Origin: Algoriphagus mannitolivorans DSM 15301
GTDB lineage: Bacteria > Bacteroidota > Bacteroidia > Cytophagales > Cyclobacteriaceae
DNA: 64,000 nucleotides
Reading direction: 5' to 3'
NCBI RefSeq assembly: GCF_000429425.1
Contig: NZ_AUBV01000010.1
Location: 124,001 to 188,000 of the forward strand
Part shown: positions 34,963 to 44,268 of the stretch, piece by piece
Layout of the letters: each line of letters begins with the position of its first letter
How positions within the stretch are numbered: the first letter of the stretch is position 1
Notes under the pieces: model-generated
The model's database searches: none
What the model saw: the letters and a program-made list of their open reading frames with translations, nothing else
What the model was told of the DNA's origin: nothing
Made by a program: the position numbers and the translations under genes

Positions 34963-35382
34963 AGCAAGGGAAGGTTTGCACCGCAAAGTTAAATCTAGTC
35001 ATTCAATCTATTCAGAAATCCGCAAAATAAAATTTTGATTTTGACGAATGGTGGCTTCGGGACTTGGATTTTAGGTTTATTGGATTGTTTTGCTGGCAAA
35101 TAAAATTTGGAACAGTGATTTTTTCAGAAATTGTGTTGGTGTTAATTCTCCAATTATTCTGCCAATTGACCAACTCGTCCTGACTCAATTCGTATATTTG
35201 CAATGTCCGGGCCGCCGACATGTTCAAACTTCACAATTTAATTACAATTACGAGTGAAGCCCTCTCCAAAAACAGGCCTCATCCTGATTTCGATCAGGAC
35301 CTCGCACAAAACGCAGGATAACAGTGGAAGTTTGCGGTTTTAAGGCAGCTCAAATCTTGTCTATACGGAGGTTTGTAACACT
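34963..35382. other. 420-bp gap with a promoter-like box and a UUCG hairpin, no gene recognised
   Basis: There is no convincing reading frame. On the + strand TATATTTG (35193-35200) matches the TAnnTTTG -7 consensus, yet no + strand gene follows. TCCTGAT-TTCG-ATCAGGA (35282-35299) is a perfect 7-bp stem with a UUCG tetraloop. It could be a small RNA, or the 3' region of the flippase transcript read on the - strand. Confidence 0.35.
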
Positions 35383-36858
35383 CTAAGGCCCGGACTTTTT
35401 TAATTTCTTTTTGATAAAATCCCACTCCTCTTTTCCCAAATTGAAAACCAGGGAAAAGAGAATAAAACCTCCCAATACGAGCAAAGACTTCAGTATAATA
35501 TTCCCGATCGGGTGAAGATAGGAGACTTCTAATTCGTGTGCTACAAAGCATGCAGTGCCTGTGAAAAGGATTTTGAGGGTATCCCAACTGAAAGGGTCTA
35601 AACTCAATCTGGCTTTTAGATAGAGATATTTGACCCCGTTGAAAATCAACATGACCAAAGCGGAGCCGATGGCAGCACCTTCGATACCGTAAATCGGGAT
35701 CAACCAATAATTTACTGCGATGATCAACATACTCATGGCAATGGTCAGGATCAGGTTAAAGCGGTAATATTTTGAAAACACGAGGATCTCGCTGTTTACC
35801 GAAAAGGCGACATCGAATATTTTTCCCAATCCAATGTAAAAAACCACCCATTTTCCAGCCTGATAAATCTCCCGATTGGGCACGAAATGATAAATCTGAT
35901 CGATACTGCTCCAAATCAATGCAAAAAGCAAAATGCAGATATAGAGTTGCCGATTGGAGATTTGTCGGTAAAGGGTGTTGATCGAATCCAGCTGATTTTT
36001 CGCAAAGTGATCTGCAATCACAGGCATGGAAACTTGGGAAATCGCCCTCCTGGGAAGTTCTACCACCAAGGCCATATAAAATGCAATGGAATAAACGGCA
36101 TTGGCCTCCAAGCTTACCATGGAACTGACCATGATGGAGTCGATTTTCATAATCAAAGTGGAAGCAGCTGTTGCCAAAAAAGTGATCAGGCTAAAGCGAA
36201 GAAAGGAACTTCGAAATCCCTTAGGGAAATTGCTCCAGCTGAAATCAAATTTTAATACCCCCAACCAAATGAGATAAATCCAAACTCCTGCCAGTGCTAT
36301 CCCATAGACGATGACCAATCCCAACATAACTTGGTCAAAATTGATCCAGCCTAACAAATAAATTCCAACCAAAACAGAAGTCAAGAACCTTAGAAAAACC
36401 TCTCTGAAAAAGGTGGGTACAGCCACTTTTAGAAAAGATCTTGCATACGCGTCCAGCACACTGCTTAATAAAGAGAAAAGGGTGATCAGAAGAACTACCC
36501 CCAAGAAATCGACCACCTCAGGTGAATTGGTGGCAAACAAACCGATTAATTGCTCCTTGAATCCAAAAAACAAAACAGAAACTCCCAGAAATCCGAGAAG
36601 AGATATCAGCAAACTAAAACTGAAAAAAGCGGATTGTTTTTTTTCTAATTGAGGAAAAAACCGGGTAATCCCGTGACCAACTCCCAATTGGGCAAATGGG
36701 ACAAACAAAAGCCCCAAATCCTGAATGGTACGGAAAGTTCCTAGTTGAGTAGCGTCAAGGGAGTAGGGGTAAAGCCAAAGGACATTGATATAGCCTAGTA
36801 CTACACCGATGTAGGAAAAAACAGCTGTCTGGATACTTTGGCTGGCGATTTTGCCCAT
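35383..36858 (-). CDS. Polysaccharide flippase-like membrane protein (MOP superfamily)
   Basis: This 491-residue polytopic protein has about 12-14 spans. The N-terminus (SIQTAVFSYIGVVLGYINVLWLYP) and GTFRTIQDLGLLFVPFAQLGVG match the polysaccharide biosynthesis/Wzx-like group common in Bacteroidota. It may move a lipid-linked oligosaccharide or another lipid-linked precursor, and it is distant from the Wzx at 7.2 kb. No sugar genes adjoin it; it lies downstream of the feo genes on the same strand with 47 bp between. Confidence 0.8.
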   Translation of the reverse strand: MGKIASQSIQTAVFSYIGVVLGYINVLWLYPYSLDATQLGTFRTIQDLGLLFVPFAQLGVGHGITRFFPQLEKKQSAFFSFSLLISLLGFLGVSVLFFGFKEQLIGLFATNSPEVVDFLGVVLLITLFSLLSSVLDAYARSFLKVAVPTFFREVFLRFLTSVLVGIYLLGWINFDQVMLGLVIVYGIALAGVWIYLIWLGVLKFDFSWSNFPKGFRSSFLRFSLITFLATAASTLIMKIDSIMVSSMVSLEANAVYSIAFYMALVVELPRRAISQVSMPVIADHFAKNQLDSINTLYRQISNRQLYICILLFALIWSSIDQIYHFVPNREIYQAGKWVVFYIGLGKIFDVAFSVNSEILVFSKYYRFNLILTIAMSMLIIAVNYWLIPIYGIEGAAIGSALVMLIFNGVKYLYLKARLSLDPFSWDTLKILFTGTACFVAHELEVSYLHPIGNIILKSLLVLGGFILFSLVFNLGKEEWDFIKKKLKKSGP

Positions 36859-36905
36859 GGGCCAAATGTATCAAAAAACCTTAGTCCTAAAAAGGCTTAA
36901 AATTA

Positions 36906-37019
36906 TCACTTAGCACATTTATCACAGCCAGGCTGTGTTTTGGTCTTGCCAAAAAACTTTCTCCCCAAATAGGCTAAAGCTCCAAGTACAACCAATGCTA
37001 AAATGATTTCCTGCCACAT
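36906..37019 (-). CDS. FeoB-associated Cys-rich membrane protein (37 aa)
   Basis: The translation MWQEIILALVVLGALAYLGR continues as KFFGKTKTQPGCDKCAK: one N-terminal membrane span followed by a basic linker and a C-terminal CDKC motif. This is the form of the FeoB-associated Cys-rich (FeoB_associated/DUF-type) small proteins encoded after feoB. The start lies 1 bp from the feoB stop, so it belongs to the feo operon. The two Cys may bind iron as it leaves the transporter, but this is inference. Confidence 0.88.
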   Translation of the reverse strand: MWQEIILALVVLGALAYLGRKFFGKTKTQPGCDKCAK

Positions 37020-37020
37020 T

Positions 37021-39153
37021 TTACGAAAGGATTTGAAAGGTGAGAAATGCCATCAAATACGCCAAAGCACTCATGTAGACGGTTTGGATGATGGGCCATT
37101 TCCAAGTTTTGGTTTCTCTTTTCACCACAGCAAGAGTACTCATACATTGCATGGCGAAAACATAGAACACCATTAGAGAGAAGGAAGTTGCCTTGTTGAA
37201 GGTTTTTTCACCCGTTACAGGGTTGATTTGCTGGTTCAGTTTCTCCCGAATGGTAAGTTCATCCTCGGCATCGCCTTCTATACTATAGATGGTAGCCATG
37301 GTAGAAATAAATACTTCTCGAGCAGCAAAGGAAGTGATCAACGCGATGCCGATTTTCCAATCATAGCCCAAGGGTCTGATCACAGGCTCAATGGCTCTTC
37401 CCATTATTCCGATAAAAGAATTTTCAAGTAAAAGGGAAGAGGTTTCAGCTTCTATGGAGGCTATTAGCTCCTCGTCGCTGACATTTTCCAACCTAGCCTG
37501 ACTTTCTTCACGGATTTGATCCATCCGAGAAGGCGGTCCATAGGAAGCCAAGACCCAAAGGACAATCGAGATGGCCAAGATTACCTTACCAGCCTCTGTG
37601 ACGAAGGTTTTGGATTTTTCAAACATGGTGATCCCAACATCCCCCCAACGAGGAAAACGATAGGGAGGAAGTTCCACCAAAAGAAAGCTTTGCTCTTTGG
37701 TTTTCAAGTAAAATTTCAACAAAAGAGAAGTTAAAAGAACGCCTATGATTCCCAGAAGGTAAAGGCTTAACAATGCGAGTGCCTGGAGATTTACAAATCC
37801 AAGAACCAATTCATCCGGCACAGTCAAGCCGATTAAGATGATATAAACAGGAAGTCTGGCAGAACAGCTCATCAATGGTGTCACCATGATAGTGATCATC
37901 TTTTCTTTCCAGTTGGCGATATTTCTGGCAGCCATTACTCCAGGAATCGCGCAGGCAATTCCGGAGACCAGAGGAACAATGCTTTTTCCATGAAGACCAA
38001 AAGGTCTCATCCAACGGTCCATCAAAAACACGACTCTGGACATGTATCCTGTGTCTTCCAAAATCGCCAAAAATCCAAATAAAAGGGCGATTTGGGGTAT
38101 AAATATGACGACGCCACCGATTCCTGGAACCACTCCCTCGGCAAGTAAGCTGGTCAGTGGACCTGCTGGAAGATTTTCAATCAAAAGTCCGCTTATTTGG
38201 GCAAATAAGCCATCGATCATATCCATGGGGTAGGAAGCCCAGGTGAAGATCGTCTGAAAAATAAGCAATAGAATTCCCGCAAAAATCAAATAGCCCCAAA
38301 CCGGATGAAGGATCAATGAATCAATTTTTGATTTAGGCTTGGCTTCTTCTTTTTTGACTACAATCTGAGAAACAATGTCAGTGATTTTTTTGTACCGCAG
38401 CTTGGTTTCCTCCAATTGGGCCTCTTGCATATTGAAATCAGAAGAAGCAATAAGTTCTATTAGCCAAATCCTCGATTCTTCAGGCATGGCCACGTCTTTG
38501 GCTCCAAACCGGATCATCTGGTAGGCCTGATATGGATTTTCCAAGTCAAACTTGGCCATGACCTTTTCCAAAATTTCAGCAGGAATTACCTGCTTGATAT
38601 CTACCAGAGCTTTTCCCTTGGAAAAATTCCTTTCGCTGATCAAGGACTTCAGCTGATCCAAGCCTTTTTGGTTTCGGGCGTCAGTCGATAAAATAGGTAC
38701 CCCTAGATGCTTAAACAACTCGTAAGTTTTGATTTCGATTTTGCGCTTTTCTGCCAAATCTGACATATTCAGAATGATGGCCAGATTGACCCCCAAATCT
38801 ATTAGCTGAGTGGCTAAAAAAAGTCCTCTGGAAAGCTGAGAAGAATCGATTACCATCAGCACATAGTCTGGCCTGGCTTCGATTTTGGTATGATTGAGGA
38901 CGCGGTGGGCAATGATTTCATCCTCTGAATTAGGAAAAAGACTGTAAGTGCCCGGTAAATCTAAAATCTCAAAAGTCTCTCCGTTCAAATTGACATTCCC
39001 GGTTTTTTTGTCCACCGTAACCCCTGGGTAGTTTCCGATTTTCTGACTCAAACCTGTCAAAAAATTGAAAATGGTAGACTTTCCTACATTGGGGTTACCG
39101 ATGAGAGCTACTTTATGGGATTTGATTTGCTTGGAAAGGAGAGTTTCAGCCAT
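37021..39153 (-). CDS. feoB: Ferrous iron transporter B
   Basis: This inner-membrane Fe(II) transporter has 710 residues. The N-terminal G domain shows GNPNVGKST (19-27), the DLPGTYSL G3 region and NMSD for guanine recognition. A GDI-like spacer follows, then two gate domains with about 10 spans (e.g. GFLAILEDTGYMSRVVFLMD, VPLVSGIACAIPGVMAAR, PLMSCSARLPVYIILIG). It is complete. FeoA is encoded 6 bp upstream and the Cys-rich partner 1 bp downstream, forming a feoA-feoB-small protein operon. Confidence 0.97.
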   Translation of the reverse strand: MAETLLSKQIKSHKVALIGNPNVGKSTIFNFLTGLSQKIGNYPGVTVDKKTGNVNLNGETFEILDLPGTYSLFPNSEDEIIAHRVLNHTKIEARPDYVLMVIDSSQLSRGLFLATQLIDLGVNLAIILNMSDLAEKRKIEIKTYELFKHLGVPILSTDARNQKGLDQLKSLISERNFSKGKALVDIKQVIPAEILEKVMAKFDLENPYQAYQMIRFGAKDVAMPEESRIWLIELIASSDFNMQEAQLEETKLRYKKITDIVSQIVVKKEEAKPKSKIDSLILHPVWGYLIFAGILLLIFQTIFTWASYPMDMIDGLFAQISGLLIENLPAGPLTSLLAEGVVPGIGGVVIFIPQIALLFGFLAILEDTGYMSRVVFLMDRWMRPFGLHGKSIVPLVSGIACAIPGVMAARNIANWKEKMITIMVTPLMSCSARLPVYIILIGLTVPDELVLGFVNLQALALLSLYLLGIIGVLLTSLLLKFYLKTKEQSFLLVELPPYRFPRWGDVGITMFEKSKTFVTEAGKVILAISIVLWVLASYGPPSRMDQIREESQARLENVSDEELIASIEAETSSLLLENSFIGIMGRAIEPVIRPLGYDWKIGIALITSFAAREVFISTMATIYSIEGDAEDELTIREKLNQQINPVTGEKTFNKATSFSLMVFYVFAMQCMSTLAVVKRETKTWKWPIIQTVYMSALAYLMAFLTFQILS

Positions 39154-39159
39154 GAAGTC

Positions 39160-39381
39160 TTAGATCAATTCCACCAGGATTAATTCCGCCTCGGATTTCC
39201 TTAAGGCAAGGAGTGTTTCTTCCATTTGAAAGGCTAGTGGACCACCTGAAGGTGCTTGGTGATGCAAGGTGATGTATTTACCAGGTAAGAACCCCAATTC
39301 CATCAAATTGATTTTCAAAGGAGAGGTTTTTATTTCCAGGATTTTCCCGGTTTTATTCAATGGAAGCTTATCTGCGGTCAT
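39160..39381 (-). CDS. feoA: Ferrous iron transport protein A
   Basis: The 73-residue SH3-like protein has LMELGFLPGKYITLHHQAPSGGPLAF, the core of FeoA. It is a cytoplasmic helper of FeoB. It is the first gene of the feo operon, 6 bp before feoB and about 160 bp after the TonB receptor gene on the same strand. Confidence 0.93.
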   Translation of the reverse strand: MTADKLPLNKTGKILEIKTSPLKINLMELGFLPGKYITLHHQAPSGGPLAFQMEETLLALRKSEAELILVELI

Positions 39382-39541
39382 GGGTAGTCGTCACCTTGGC
39401 CCGCAAAAATAGCTGTATTTGGAATGAATCTAAAGAAAAATAAAGAAGATTTTTGTCAGCTTCCATCGCAATACCGATATATCTTTCTTTTCCCTCCAAC
39501 TCTTTTTTTATTTTCAAGTCCACCCGATAGCAAATTTTGGA

Positions 39542-41947
39542 TTAAAAGGAAGCCTTGAGTGAAAGGCTGAAATTCCTTCCCGGTGCAACGATTCCTGAAC
39601 TGTAGGGTCTGTATTGCTGATCAGTGAGATTTTCAATCCCAAAGTTTACCTGCAGAAAACTCAAAACTTGATAATTGGCGGTGAGATTAAAGATGATCCA
39701 AGAAGGAGAGTATGGATTTCCATTGGCATCGGTCGCATAGATAAAAGTTTTGGCTTTTTCTTCTTCCGGCATTTCCTTAAAGGATCTTTCACCGCTATAC
39801 TGTGAGGTGAATTCAACTCTCAGCTTTGAACTCGAATAACTTATCCTACTTAAACCAAAGGAGGGAGGGGCATGTCTGGAAGGACTTTGACTTCCATTTT
39901 CCAGTTCTTCTTTCCCTTTTTGCCAATTGTATCTGGAGGTAAAAATTAGGTTTTTGCTCAAGGCGAATTCAATTCCTGCCTGAATTCCCGACACATTAGC
40001 AAATGCCGCATTTTGAAGCGCCAATACTTCGCTAAGCTCGCCTTCGTAGAGAACTTCGGATTTTCCATCCAGTGTAAATGGTCTTCTGACCATAGCCTTG
40101 TCCAAATAGGTGTAGTATCCTGTAAGATCGAGCTTGAGTTTGTTCTCAAAGTGTTTGTTGATGTTTATTTCCGCATTGTAGGCATATTCGGGAACGAGCT
40201 GAGGATTGGGGACAATGACCGCCCCGGGAGCTGAGTCGAAGATTTTTCCGATATCATCCACATTTGGTGCTCTAAATCCCGTTGAGATCAAAGGTGAAAT
40301 ACTCAAGGAAGGCTCAGGAGTAAAGATCAGTCCAAGATTACCTGTGAGGGAATGGTGGTTTTCTTTGGATTCAGAAAAGGGTAAGCGAAAAAAAGCCGCG
40401 TTATTGGAGAAATCGGCGGTTAGCTCTGTGAAATTATATCTAATCGCAGATTGGAATTTCCATTTTTCAGAAAGCTGATTGTGGTAGCTTCCATAGATTG
40501 CTGCTGAGTTCCATGAGGCATTTGGGTAGCGAGCAGAAGCTTGGGATTCGATTTCTGTCAGGACATTTCTTTGGATTCCAGAGGAATTTACCCGGTTGGT
40601 CACTCCTTCAATTCCATAGCTGATGTAAGCCTCTTCTGATAGGGATTTAAAAAAGTCCGCATTCAAGGAATAGGCATGTACTTTTTCTGTCCTGTCAAAT
40701 TCGGTATTGGCATTCAGTCTTCTATCGATCCGGCTTTCCTCAAAAATTTGTTGTGCAAAAATCACCTTCACTTGATCAAACCAAGGATGGGAGGCACGGT
40801 AAGTCCAGCGGAGATTGTTCATCATCCATTTTTGGGGCCCATAGTCCCATCTGGCGAATCGCAGCTGCCCATTTCTTTTCTCAATCAACCGGTCGTATCT
40901 GGGGATATCTGTGGAAGTCGAAAGATGAAACCCATAGTCCAAAGTTGATTTTTCACTGACTTTCCAAAGAGCCTTTTGCATTAGGTTAAGCTGAGTATAT
41001 CCGCTGCCTATCTGGATTAGTGGGTTGGGATTGGATTTGACCACATCTGCTTCATTTTCGCGAATGACAAAATCAGGTCGCAAATAGGAGTCTTGTCCTC
41101 CGTTCTTGCCCATTTTGGAATCTCCAAATTCCAAATAACTTAAACTGGTGAGGAATTTTAGCTTTTTGGATCCATAGGAAATATCCCCATGAACAGTTTT
41201 TTCAGAATATGCTGAGGAAAACCTCGAGATAAAATTCCCCGCAATGCCTTCCGCTTCGGGATTTGGGCGAAGTGTTTCAAAGACCATTACCCCGCCAATC
41301 GCATCTGAGCCATACATCACTGATCCTGGTCCAAATTGCACCTCGGTATTGGCCACGGCAAAGGGATCTAAGGAAATGACATTCTGAAGGTTTCCACTTC
41401 GAAAAATAGCGGTATTCATCCGAACTCCATCTACAGAATAGAGCAGGCGATTGGCCGAAAAACCGCGGATCATGGGACTTCCTCCGCCTAATTGACTTTT
41501 CTGGATGAAAACCTCCCCCGATGAGCCTAACCAATCGGCAGTATTGGCAGGGTTTCTTAGAATGAGTTTTTCCTGATCGAGTCTCCTTACTTTTTCCGGA
41601 GTATCCTGTTGGTTTTGGCTCCATCGGTTTGCAGAAATCACTGCAGCATCCAAGGAGAGTAAGTCGGTTTCCATGGATACAGTAAACTTGAGAAGGATCA
41701 ATTCTTCCCAGGAAAGGATTTGAGTTCTAAACCCGAAATGACGGAAATGTATTTTCTTTTCTCCCTCAAATTTGGAGAGGTCTGCTAGCCCTTTTGAATT
41801 AGAAAAAATAACTTCACCTGCTTCCGAAACATAGATCAATGCATTAGAAAGTGGCTTTTTGCTTTCTTTTTCCAAAACAGTTACCTGCTGGGCCTGTAAA
41901 AAGCCGGAAAAGAGAAGGAAAAAGTAGAATAGTGGTAAAGCTCTCAT
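39542..41947 (-). CDS. TonB-dependent outer-membrane receptor
   Basis: The 801-residue protein has a signal peptide (MRALPLFYFFLLFSGFLQAQQ), an N-terminal carboxypeptidase-regulatory-like domain (about 22-95), a plug domain with SGEVFIQKSQLGGGSPMIRG and GPGSVMYGSDAIGG, and a 22-strand barrel ending in SLSLKASF with C-terminal Phe. The plug segment is like haem/siderophore receptors (HmuR/CirA type). Its place upstream of feoAB supports a role in iron uptake. The ATG at 42091 adds 48 residues without signal character and is rejected in favour of 41947. Substrate is unproven. Confidence 0.88.
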   Translation of the reverse strand: MRALPLFYFFLLFSGFLQAQQVTVLEKESKKPLSNALIYVSEAGEVIFSNSKGLADLSKFEGEKKIHFRHFGFRTQILSWEELILLKFTVSMETDLLSLDAAVISANRWSQNQQDTPEKVRRLDQEKLILRNPANTADWLGSSGEVFIQKSQLGGGSPMIRGFSANRLLYSVDGVRMNTAIFRSGNLQNVISLDPFAVANTEVQFGPGSVMYGSDAIGGVMVFETLRPNPEAEGIAGNFISRFSSAYSEKTVHGDISYGSKKLKFLTSLSYLEFGDSKMGKNGGQDSYLRPDFVIRENEADVVKSNPNPLIQIGSGYTQLNLMQKALWKVSEKSTLDYGFHLSTSTDIPRYDRLIEKRNGQLRFARWDYGPQKWMMNNLRWTYRASHPWFDQVKVIFAQQIFEESRIDRRLNANTEFDRTEKVHAYSLNADFFKSLSEEAYISYGIEGVTNRVNSSGIQRNVLTEIESQASARYPNASWNSAAIYGSYHNQLSEKWKFQSAIRYNFTELTADFSNNAAFFRLPFSESKENHHSLTGNLGLIFTPEPSLSISPLISTGFRAPNVDDIGKIFDSAPGAVIVPNPQLVPEYAYNAEININKHFENKLKLDLTGYYTYLDKAMVRRPFTLDGKSEVLYEGELSEVLALQNAAFANVSGIQAGIEFALSKNLIFTSRYNWQKGKEELENGSQSPSRHAPPSFGLSRISYSSSKLRVEFTSQYSGERSFKEMPEEEKAKTFIYATDANGNPYSPSWIIFNLTANYQVLSFLQVNFGIENLTDQQYRPYSSGIVAPGRNFSLSLKASF

Positions 41948-42058
41948 TGGGATAATTTGCGCAAATAAACCAAATGAAAGCGGAAATAGCCATTGGAAAC
42001 TTGACAGACGGCTTTTGGGAAGTAATTCGGCAGTAGTTTTTTCTAAATAGACAAAATA

Positions 42059-42087
42059 AAACCCCAATCTGAGACAGATCAGGGTTT
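42059..42087 (-). terminator. Terminator after the sulfide:quinone reductase gene
   Basis: Read on the - strand, AAACCCTGATCTG and CAGATTGGGGTTT form a 13-bp stem with two G-U pairs around a TCT loop, followed by a T-rich stretch. It lies 21 bp after the stop codon. Confidence 0.85.
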
Positions 42088-42108
42088 TCAATCGTGTTAA
42101 GTTAAAAG

Positions 42109-43371
42109 TTAAGCTTTGCCTCTAAGCATCAAGTTCCAATACATAAATGGCAGACCGTATTTTTTCAGGAGCCACATGCTGTATTGTTCTTTAGTAGTAT
42201 CCACAAATTTGGTAATCAATGGATCGCTGTCTTGGACATTGTCGTATTTGAACTCACAGAGCAACATTTTGCCATATCCGGTAACAATAGGGCAGGAGGA
42301 GTAACCCTCATAGGATTTTTGTCCAACCTTTCCACTATTGATCAAGGCTAATAGATTTTCTACCAAAACAGGGGCTTGTTTACGAATAGCGGCACCGGTT
42401 TTTGCAGTTGGCAAATGAGCCACATCCCCAATGGAGAAAATGTTGGGATACCTTTTGTGCTGCATGGTATGGATATCCACATCGATCCAGCCTTTTCCTG
42501 GTCCTTCCTGAATAGATACTTTGGATTCTTGGATAAACTTCGGGGCTGTTTGTGGTGGTGCGAGATGGAGCATGTCATAATGAATCTTGATCTCCGTGGC
42601 ACCAGTCAATTCTTCCCCAAGAGGATTACCTTCCATGATGGTGCAGTTGCTTTCCCCCGGCTTGGAGTACTGAAAGTAAATCTCCTGTTTCTCAGGATCG
42701 ATTTTAACGGGAGCGTAGAATGGCTTGAAGATGATATCCCGATCGTGAATGATTTTATTCAAAGTCTTTGCAAATGCCGGAACTCCAAAGATGACTGTGC
42801 CGGGTGTTGCAAAAAGGACATTTGTTTTGTCACGAATTCCCTTCTTGCGGAAATAGTCCTCAGCCATATACATAATCTTTTGAGGAGCACCACCACATTT
42901 GATGGGAGTGGTAGGCTGGGTAAATACGGCATTCCCTCCCTTGAAATTCTGAAGAACTTCCCAAGTATGCTTGGGATCCGTATAGTTGGAGCATACGACA
43001 CCTTTGTCCATGGCCTCTGTTAATCCCGGAAGTAATTCCGGAGCCATTACCAAACCAGGAACAGGGATTAAATAATCATAAGTGAAATTTCCAGAGGACT
43101 CAGTGGAAACTTCATTCTTGTCGGGATCAATGCCTGTAGCCTTGTCTTTGATCCATTCGACACCTTTTGGGATATAATCAGCCTCGTTTCTTTCTGTCTC
43201 TTCGAAATCAAAGGTACCTGCACCTACCAAAGTCCAGGCAGGCTGGTAATAATGCTTTTCGGAAGGTTCAATAATGGCGATTTGGAGGCTGGAATCTTTT
43301 CTTTTCAATTGAGCGGCAATGGTGATGCCGGCTGTTCCTCCTCCGATAATGAGAATCTGATAATGTTTCAT
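42109..43371 (-). CDS. sqr: Sulfide:quinone oxidoreductase (type II-like flavoprotein)
   Basis: The 420-residue flavoprotein has an FAD motif IIGGGTAGITIAAQL near the N-terminus, HYYQPAWTLVGAG, the Cys of PIKCGGAPQKIMYMAED (near 165), FSIGDVAHLPTAKTGAAIRKQ and a second C-terminal Cys (YSSCPIVTGYGK). These are typical of SQR relatives that oxidise sulfide and reduce quinone at the membrane; the SSCP and CGGAP Cys are the likely redox pair. The ATG at 43371 is chosen (MKHYQILIIGGG); the one at 43389 adds six residues. A divergent Crp/Fnr gene and two palindromes lie upstream. Confidence 0.88.
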   Translation of the reverse strand: MKHYQILIIGGGTAGITIAAQLKRKDSSLQIAIIEPSEKHYYQPAWTLVGAGTFDFEETERNEADYIPKGVEWIKDKATGIDPDKNEVSTESSGNFTYDYLIPVPGLVMAPELLPGLTEAMDKGVVCSNYTDPKHTWEVLQNFKGGNAVFTQPTTPIKCGGAPQKIMYMAEDYFRKKGIRDKTNVLFATPGTVIFGVPAFAKTLNKIIHDRDIIFKPFYAPVKIDPEKQEIYFQYSKPGESNCTIMEGNPLGEELTGATEIKIHYDMLHLAPPQTAPKFIQESKVSIQEGPGKGWIDVDIHTMQHKRYPNIFSIGDVAHLPTAKTGAAIRKQAPVLVENLLALINSGKVGQKSYEGYSSCPIVTGYGKMLLCEFKYDNVQDSDPLITKFVDTTKEQYSMWLLKKYGLPFMYWNLMLRGKA

Positions 43372-43422
43372 AGTGAGGGTCGTTTGCATGTCTGAAAATA
43401 GGCTGATTCCCTAACTTATAAA

Positions 43423-43436
43423 GTGATATTTGTCAC
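43423..43436. promoter_or_regulatory. CRP-like palindrome (GTGA-N6-TCAC), sqr side
   Basis: GTGA-TATTTG-TCAC is a perfect half-site pair of the CRP/FNR-family type, 52 bp upstream of the sqr start in the divergent region. It shares its ATTTGTCACC right half with the site at 45200. Confidence 0.7.
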
Positions 43437-43491
43437 CTAATTTTATGAGACACCATCAGAAATAGCAGATCCTCATTAAATTTAAATCCAT

Positions 43492-43505
43492 GTGAGAAAT
43501 ATCAC
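43492..43505. promoter_or_regulatory. CRP-like palindrome (GTGA-N6-TCAC), regulator side
   Basis: TGTGA-GAAATA-TCACT is a second perfect pair 48 bp upstream of the Crp/Fnr gene. The position suits autoregulation or joint control with sqr. Confidence 0.68.
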
Positions 43506-43552
43506 TAAATTTAAAATAGGTCTGGTCCCATTTTTACATTTTAGTTTTGAAT

Positions 43553-44209
43553 ATGACTTTAGAAAAACTCAAGCAAGCACTACCCAATATCACCGATCCC
43601 AAGTTGCTTCAGGCCATTCTTGAAAAAGGCCAGGAAATGACTTTGGAATCCGGAAAGGTTCTCATGGAACCCGGCCAGTTTATTAAGGCAGTTCCATTGG
43701 TCTTGGAAGGATCAATCAAGATCATGAGAATGGATGATGATGGAAAAGAGTTGTTCCTGTATTATCTGGAGCCGGGACAGACCTGTGCGCTTTCTCTGAC
43801 TTGTTGTTCTGCAGCCAAGCCAAGTGAAATTAAGGCAGTAGTGGAAGAAAAAGCTGTCCTAATTTTTATTCCTATTCAGCTTCATGAGCTTTGGATGGAT
43901 GAATTTAAGCAGTGGAAAGATTTCGTTTCCAGCACTTATCAACACAGATTTCATGAAATGCTAATAGCCTTGGACGCGGTAGCATTCAAAAGAATGGATG
44001 AAAGGCTCATGCGCTACATAGTGACAAAAATGAAGCAGCTAAAAGCCAATGAGCTAAATACCACTCATCAGGAAATCGCCAATGAATTGGGGACTTCCCG
44101 AGAGGTGATTTCCCGCCTTTTGAAACAACTGGAGAAGAAAAAATGGATTGAGCTCGGGAGAAATGTAATTTATATCCGAGATGATTTCGAGGAATTGATC
44201 AGCAAATAG
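43553..44209 (+). CDS. Crp/Fnr family transcriptional regulator
   Basis: The 218-residue protein has an N-terminal cyclic-nucleotide-binding-type beta-roll (ESGKVLMEPGQFIKAVPLVLEG; FLYYLEPGQTCALSLTCC) and a C-terminal winged helix (TTHQEIANELGTSREVISRLLKQLEKK, about 165-195). The Cys pair in SLTCCSAAKPSE could sense redox or persulfide rather than cAMP; the usual cAMP-binding RSA motif is not evident. It lies divergent to sqr and next to a TauE/SafE exporter and rhodanese, so a sulfide-responsive regulator is the best guess. ATG 43553 is favoured over TTG 43547. Confidence 0.88.
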   Translation: MTLEKLKQALPNITDPKLLQAILEKGQEMTLESGKVLMEPGQFIKAVPLVLEGSIKIMRMDDDGKELFLYYLEPGQTCALSLTCCSAAKPSEIKAVVEEKAVLIFIPIQLHELWMDEFKQWKDFVSSTYQHRFHEMLIALDAVAFKRMDERLMRYIVTKMKQLKANELNTTHQEIANELGTSREVISRLLKQLEKKKWIELGRNVIYIRDDFEELISK

Positions 44210-44227
44210 CCTTTACAAAAGATTCAA

Positions 44228-44258
44228 AGTCCTAAATACCAGTTTAGGGCTTTTTTTA
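44228..44258 (+). terminator. Terminator after the Crp/Fnr gene
   Basis: AGTCCTAAA (44228-44236) and TTTAGGGCT (44243-44251) form a 9-bp stem with one G-U pair followed by seven T, 18 bp after the stop. It may also serve the convergent Usp gene. Confidence 0.88.
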
Positions 44259-44268
44259 TGTTTTGGAT

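Noticed and set aside
35012..35227. Short minus-strand open frame in the gap before the flippase
   Set aside because: The residue composition is that of random translation, with no conserved motif or suitable start context.
41948..42091. Longer start of the TonB receptor at 42091
   Set aside because: The added 48 residues lack signal peptide character and cover the region near the sqr terminator; the ATG at 41947 begins a standard signal peptide.
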